From positions 1-18,130 of the forward strand of contig JBFFGE010000088.1 in NCBI GenBank assembly GCA_041557595.1: 18,130 nt of DNA, read 5' to 3'. Positions 15,363 through 18,130 of this stretch are shown piece after piece. Source of the stretch: JAOTYV01 sp041557595 (GTDB taxonomy: Bacteria; Pseudomonadota; Alphaproteobacteria; UBA8366). The translations under genes were made by a program, and so were the position numbers. The stretch's first letter is position 1. The number at the start of each line of letters is the position of its first letter. A model generated the notes under the pieces. It was not told the DNA's origin. It saw only the letters and a list, made by a program, of their open reading frames with translations, and searched no databases.

Positions 15363-16328
15363 TTATTCTTCCAACTCGGGAATGACCCAAAGCGGTGCAT
15401 CGCCGCGCGCCACGCGCTGTACATTGTCGAAGGCGTTGCGCACGCGCGCCGTGTTGCTTTCGAATGTCGGCCCCGCCAGATGTGCGGTCAGGACGACGTT
15501 ATCCAAACCGAACAGCGGGTTGTCCTCTTGCGGCGGCTCCTGGTCGAAGACATCCAGACCGGCGGCCGAGATCACGTCGGTGGTCAGCGCGGTATACAGC
15601 GCCTCCTCGTCGATGACCGGCCCGCGCGCCGTATTGACGAGGATCGCGGACGGTTTCATCAGGGCCAGCTCTTCCGCGCCGATCAGATGACGGGTCGATG
15701 CATTGAGCGGCGTATGCAGGGTCACGACATCCGATGTCCGCAGCAATTCGCGCAGCAACCGGAAACGCACGCCCAGGGCGTCCTCCTGATCCTCGGTTAG
15801 GCGCGCGATGTCGTAGTAGGTCAGTTCCATGCCAAAAGCCGCGGCGAGGCGCGCCGTCTTCTTGCCGATGGTCCCGAGCCCGACGATGCCGAGCGTCTTA
15901 CCGCGCAGTTCGTGCACGCGGGGCGTGCTGTTACCGCGCCACCGTCCGGCCGACACGCTGGCGTGCTGGCGGACGAGCTGTCGCGACACCGCCAGCATCA
16001 GCAGGATCGCGTGCTCCGACACGGCGACCGAATTCGCGCCGCCATTGTTGGAAATCGGCACGCCGCTCTTTCGTGCAGCCGCGATATCCGCCTTGTCGTA
16101 GCCGGCGCTGAGCAGTTGCACCAATTTCAGTTTCGGGCCGGTCTTGTAGAGTTCTTCGTCAACCAGTCCGTCGACGAATCCCACCAGAAATTCCGCATCG
16201 CGCATCGCATCCTTGTATTCGGCGCTCCGCGCCGGCGCGATAACCAGATCGAAACCCGACGGCGCCATCTCGCGGGCAACATCCGCAGCATCCGGAAAAT
16301 CGGTCACAAAAACTATCCTAGGATTCAT
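15363..16328 (-). CDS. D-2-hydroxyacid dehydrogenase family protein
   Basis: A 321-residue NAD-dependent dehydrogenase that interconverts a 2-keto acid and a D-2-hydroxy acid. The Rossmann motif is GLGTIG at 150-155, with an acidic residue in YYDIAR (D173) favouring NAD over NADP. The catalytic set is R235 (NTARGPVID), E264 (DVFDQEPP) and H283 (TAHLAGPTFES), all present, so it should be active. The N-terminal catalytic domain includes LLSAGYDKAD and NNGGANSVAVSEHAI. It lies 43 nt downstream of the TauD-family gene and 39 nt upstream of the flavoprotein gene, on the same strand. Substrate is not identifiable; phosphoglycerate, glyoxylate and phenylpyruvate relatives share these motifs. Confidence 0.93.
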   Translation of the reverse strand: MNPRIVFVTDFPDAADVAREMAPSGFDLVIAPARSAEYKDAMRDAEFLVGFVDGLVDEELYKTGPKLKLVQLLSAGYDKADIAAARKSGVPISNNGGANSVAVSEHAILLMLAVSRQLVRQHASVSAGRWRGNSTPRVHELRGKTLGIVGLGTIGKKTARLAAAFGMELTYYDIARLTEDQEDALGVRFRLLRELLRTSDVVTLHTPLNASTRHLIGAEELALMKPSAILVNTARGPVIDEEALYTALTTDVISAAGLDVFDQEPPQEDNPLFGLDNVVLTAHLAGPTFESNTARVRNAFDNVQRVARGDAPLWVIPELEE

Positions 16329-16371
16329 GGATTATCCCCAAATTTTTCCCTGTGAAAGGTGGACCCGCCGC

Positions 16372-17283
16372 TTAGGCGGCGAGCGTTGGTAGCGCAACGG
16401 CCCGACGAAATGCCGGATCGAATATTTTCGTTCCGAGCACCTGGCAGCGCCGCATCAGGCGGTGTTCATCCGGACCGTAATCCGCGATTCCGCGGTGCAG
16501 CGTGCCGAAATTATCCCAGACCACGACATCCCCTTCGGTCCAGGTGAAGGTATAGCGAAACTTTTTCTGCAATTGAAATTCGACGAGATAGGCGATCATC
16601 TCATCGCTTTCCTCCTGCGCCATGCCGACGATACGCTCCGCGTAGCCGGGATTGGCGTAGAGCACCTTCTTTCCGGTAATCGGATGGGTCAGAAAGACGG
16701 GATGCTCGACCGGCGGACGCAGCCGGCGCTGTTCGTCGGTCATCGGGGGGCGCCCGCTGCCGCGGACCTGGCGCATATGCTCCCACATTCTTTCGAAATT
16801 GTGCACCGCGACCGCATCGGCCAGCCGCGTCTTGATCGCTTCCGGTAGGTGCTCATAAACCATGCGGGTGTTGACGAATTCCGTGCCGCCCAGAACCTTG
16901 CCGTCGCGGCGCGGCACCTGGAGGCAATAGAGTACGTTCACGAAGCCCATAACCTCGCGATACGTCATGTCGGTGTGCCAATCCTGCCCGGCATCCGGTG
17001 ACCCGATGTATTCCCCGTCCACCTTGATGTTGGACAGAATGCCGACACCGGGGCAATCGACATGCTTCGACTGCTTGGAGGCCCCTTTTTGGACGTCGCC
17101 GAAGCGTTCGGAGAAGGCCCTCAGCTCGGCCGCCTGGAGCGTCTGCGCGGGAAAACGCAGGAATCCATTCGCGCCCAGGGCCGCGAGCAATTGCCCAAAT
17201 ATCGCGTCCGAGAAGGGCTGCGTCAGGTCGAGCCCTTCGACGGTCGCACCCAGGATTTCGCCGGTCGGCGTTATTGTCAGCAT
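16372..17283 (-). CDS. TauD/TfdA-family Fe(II)/2-oxoglutarate dioxygenase
   Basis: A 303-residue cytoplasmic oxygenase that uses Fe(II), O2 and 2-oxoglutarate to hydroxylate a substrate, often releasing sulfite (taurine) or a phenol (2,4-D type). The iron triad is visible: H103 and D105 in WHTDMTY, and H263 in NFGTLHRG. R278 in RLMRRC sits where TauD binds 2-oxoglutarate. The ATG at 17283 has GAGGT at good distance. A longer frame extends upstream to 17670, but the extra 128 residues look like non-coding arginine-rich sequence. It heads the three-gene operon with the 2-hydroxyacid dehydrogenase and flavoprotein. The actual substrate cannot be determined; I do not call it taurine dioxygenase. 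Confidence 0.92.
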   Translation of the reverse strand: MLTITPTGEILGATVEGLDLTQPFSDAIFGQLLAALGANGFLRFPAQTLQAAELRAFSERFGDVQKGASKQSKHVDCPGVGILSNIKVDGEYIGSPDAGQDWHTDMTYREVMGFVNVLYCLQVPRRDGKVLGGTEFVNTRMVYEHLPEAIKTRLADAVAVHNFERMWEHMRQVRGSGRPPMTDEQRRLRPPVEHPVFLTHPITGKKVLYANPGYAERIVGMAQEESDEMIAYLVEFQLQKKFRYTFTWTEGDVVVWDNFGTLHRGIADYGPDEHRLMRRCQVLGTKIFDPAFRRAVALPTLAA

Positions 17284-17547
17284 CGGGTAACCTCGTTCCG
17301 GGGGTGGATGCCGTGTTCCGCGGGGTGATGGTCCAAAGCGCCGGCGACGCCAGCATCCCAGTATGCGGCGAAAATGTCGTTTTTGACAAATCTCCGGCGC
17401 ATTTTTGCCCTTTCCGCACGATGCCTGCAATTTGTGGCGACAACTCCCCGAAAAATCCTCCGGCGCACCAAGGAATCGCCACGCCGGGTCGTCTAACTCC
17501 AAATTCGCCGCTTTCGTTGGAAAGCGCCCAACCGTACGGAGCGTCAC
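17284..17547. other. Divergent intergenic region with a leader hairpin
   Basis: 264 nt between the TauD-family operon and the small secreted protein gene. Besides the possible leftward promoter, it has a 7-bp hairpin (arms 17509-17515 and 17520-17526, CGCTTTC/GAAAGCG, loop GTTG) that ends 21 nt before the ATG at 17548. This hairpin could sit in the leader of that gene. I see no other gene here. Confidence 0.35.
17360..17389 (-). promoter_or_regulatory. Possible promoter of the TauD-family operon
   Basis: On the minus strand TTGTCA (17389-17384) and CATACT (17365-17360) are 18 nt apart, giving a predicted start near 17353 and a leader of about 70 nt before the dioxygenase ATG. It is an acceptable but not strong sigma70-type match. 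Confidence 0.35.
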
Positions 17548-17949
17548 ATGACCCGAAAATCCCTTCGCCTGCTGCCCATTGCCGGCCTGGCGGCCATCAT
17601 CGTCACGGCATTCATGCCCGGTTTGTCGAAAGAGGCCGTCGCCCGATCGGCGTCGTTTCAGGGAGGACAATTCGTCAATGTAAACGTCGGCTTTAACACC
17701 CAGGTACCATTGCCGGATCTCGGCGAACCGACACTGCTCCGTTCACAACAGAGCGGGCGGAATTTCATTTACCGGATGGCCGCCAAGGAATGCGCGGTAC
17801 TCAAAGAGACAATCGCCAAGACCTGCCGGCTGACCAACCTGAATATATCCGCCCAAATCCGCGACCAGAACAATCGCGGCCCGGTCAAGCTTCACCTCAA
17901 CGGCAATGCTCAATACGCCATCACGCTGAAAGCGGGAAATTTCGACTAG
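17548..17949 (+). CDS. Small secreted protein of unknown function
   Basis: A 133-residue protein I do not recognise. Residues 1-33 look like a Sec signal peptide: basic start MTRKSLR, hydrophobic LLPIAGLAAIIVTAFM, and a plausible cleavage after AVARS or nearby. The mature part of about 100 residues is polar, has two cysteines (in KECAVLK and KTCRLTN, 11 residues apart) and a beta-rich look toward the end (PVKLHLNGNAQYAITL). It may be periplasmic. The ATG follows CGGAGCG at ribosome-site distance. Its TAG stop is part of the CTAG that begins repeat copy 2, so the repeat directly abuts the gene. Codon use and signal peptide support a real gene. Confidence 0.7.
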   Translation: MTRKSLRLLPIAGLAAIIVTAFMPGLSKEAVARSASFQGGQFVNVNVGFNTQVPLPDLGEPTLLRSQQSGRNFIYRMAAKECAVLKETIAKTCRLTNLNISAQIRDQNNRGPVKLHLNGNAQYAITLKAGNFD

Positions 17950-18014
17950 ATCAACCTGCCTGTAATTGGAATCAATTAAAGGCAGAAAAGTTGATCGATT
18001 CTATAAAGATAGAG
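17946..18014. repeat. Palindromic intergenic repeat, copy 2 (truncated)
   Basis: This copy matches 13758-13822 of copy 1 almost base for base, with one substitution (17962) and a 4-nt AAAA insertion in the right arm (17986-17989). Arms are 17949-17968 and 17973-17996 around the same GAAT loop. Identity stops abruptly after GATAGAG at 18014, where copy 1 continues with CAGTTTAT and the second hairpin. The sequence that follows belongs to an IS110-type element. The left-end CTAG contains the stop codon of the secreted-protein gene. Confidence 0.85.
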
Positions 18015-18130
18015 TATCCGTATTACTCAAGCGGGATTTTGTGTCCATTTTCTTTGGTCGCGGATGAGGGCGTTGGCGAGGATGACGAGTTTTCGCATGA
18101 CGGCGGTTATCACGACCTTTGGTGGTTTTC
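18015..18130 (-). mobile_element. 3' end of an IS110-family insertion sequence (partial)
   Basis: The element probably begins at 18015, where repeat copy 2 loses identity with copy 1. That leaves only about 12 nt between the transposase stop and the element end. A short 3' non-coding end is typical of the IS110 subgroup, whose long non-coding end (carrying the bridge RNA) lies 5' of the gene. That end would be outside the window. The boundary is inferred from the comparison of the two repeat copies. Confidence 0.6.
18027..18130 (-). CDS. IS110-family transposase, C-terminal end only
   Basis: The last 33 residues are visible before the window ends: KPPKVVITAVMRKLVILANA followed by LIRDQRKWTQNPA and a TGA stop. 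This matches the C-terminal tail of IS110/IS1111-type DEDD transposases, where a P-K-V-A-L-x-A-x-MRKL-L-x-x-x-N-A motif ends the transposase_20 domain. The rest of the gene lies to the right of the window. Confidence 0.8.
   Translation of the reverse strand, partial: KPPKVVITAVMRKLVILANALIRDQRKWTQNPA

Noticed and set aside
14364..15800. A 478-codon open frame on the plus strand
   Set aside because: It is antisense to the flavoprotein and dehydrogenase genes, which are certain. The translation has no recognisable domain.
16372..17283. Naming the dioxygenase taurine dioxygenase and linking it to aprMB for sulfite oxidation
   Set aside because: The residues seen define the TauD/TfdA family but not taurine specificity. 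No taurine transporter is present, and the apr genes are about 15 kb away in a separate operon.
17284..17670. N-terminal extension of the TauD-family protein by 128 residues
   Set aside because: The extension lacks dioxygenase features and looks like translated non-coding DNA. The ATG at 17283 has a ribosome site and gives the normal family length.
1..18130. tRNA, rRNA, CRISPR array, toxin-antitoxin or phage genes
   Set aside because: I looked for cloverleaf-like sequences, regularly spaced repeats, and phage or defence motifs on both strands and found none that hold up.

Overview
This is an 18.1 kb GC-rich window from a proteobacterium. I would guess Alphaproteobacteria, from the gene families, the GC-rich codon use, the TTG/GTG starts and the short palindromic intergenic repeats. 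That placement is inference; no rRNA or marker gene is present. The window is mostly a mosaic of small metabolic, detoxification and metal-handling operons, nearly all on the minus strand. The only clear mobile-element gene is at the right edge.

Layout. Positions 1-1035 (minus) hold the start of an aprM-aprB(-aprA) operon: the membrane anchor and iron-sulfur subunit of an APS reductase of the sulfur-oxidizer type. Positions 1339-3729 (minus) hold a CapA-family protein and, upstream of it, an FKBP/SlyD-like domain joined to a methyltransferase whose reading frame is broken by one base in a C/G run. Positions 3823-6009 (minus) are a compact stress/detoxification operon: ArsR-type repressor, AHSA1/SRPBCC protein, glutathione S-transferase, DUF899 thioredoxin-like protein. 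It has a good sigma70-type promoter and a palindrome over the start codon, and the transcript should be nearly leaderless.

Positions 6072-9120 (plus) are a copper module: a perfect FNR/FixK-type box, a small His/Met-rich membrane protein with a SHOCT domain, a CueR-like promoter, and a Cu+ P1B-type ATPase with YHS and two heavy-metal-binding domains. Its 3' end overlaps, tail to tail, a minus-strand run (9105-13549): two VOC-superfamily proteins, a divergent acyl-CoA dehydrogenase-like protein, a MoxR AAA+ ATPase and a CoxE-type VWA protein. The last three are tightly packed (4-nt overlap, 10-nt gap).

Positions 13857-17283 (minus) form a three-gene catabolic operon: TauD-family 2-oxoglutarate dioxygenase, D-2-hydroxyacid dehydrogenase, FAD_binding_2 flavoprotein. 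A small secreted protein of unknown function lies at 17548-17949 (plus).

Two copies of a hyper-palindromic repeat (13754-13860 and 17946-18014) each touch the TAG stop codon of a neighbouring gene. The second copy is cut off where the 3' end of an IS110-family transposase begins, which suggests the IS inserted into the repeat. The observations most worth a second look are this repeat/IS110 junction, the interrupted FKBP-methyltransferase fusion, the two-layer control of the copper module, and the coupling of a degenerate acyl-CoA dehydrogenase to a MoxR/VWA pair.
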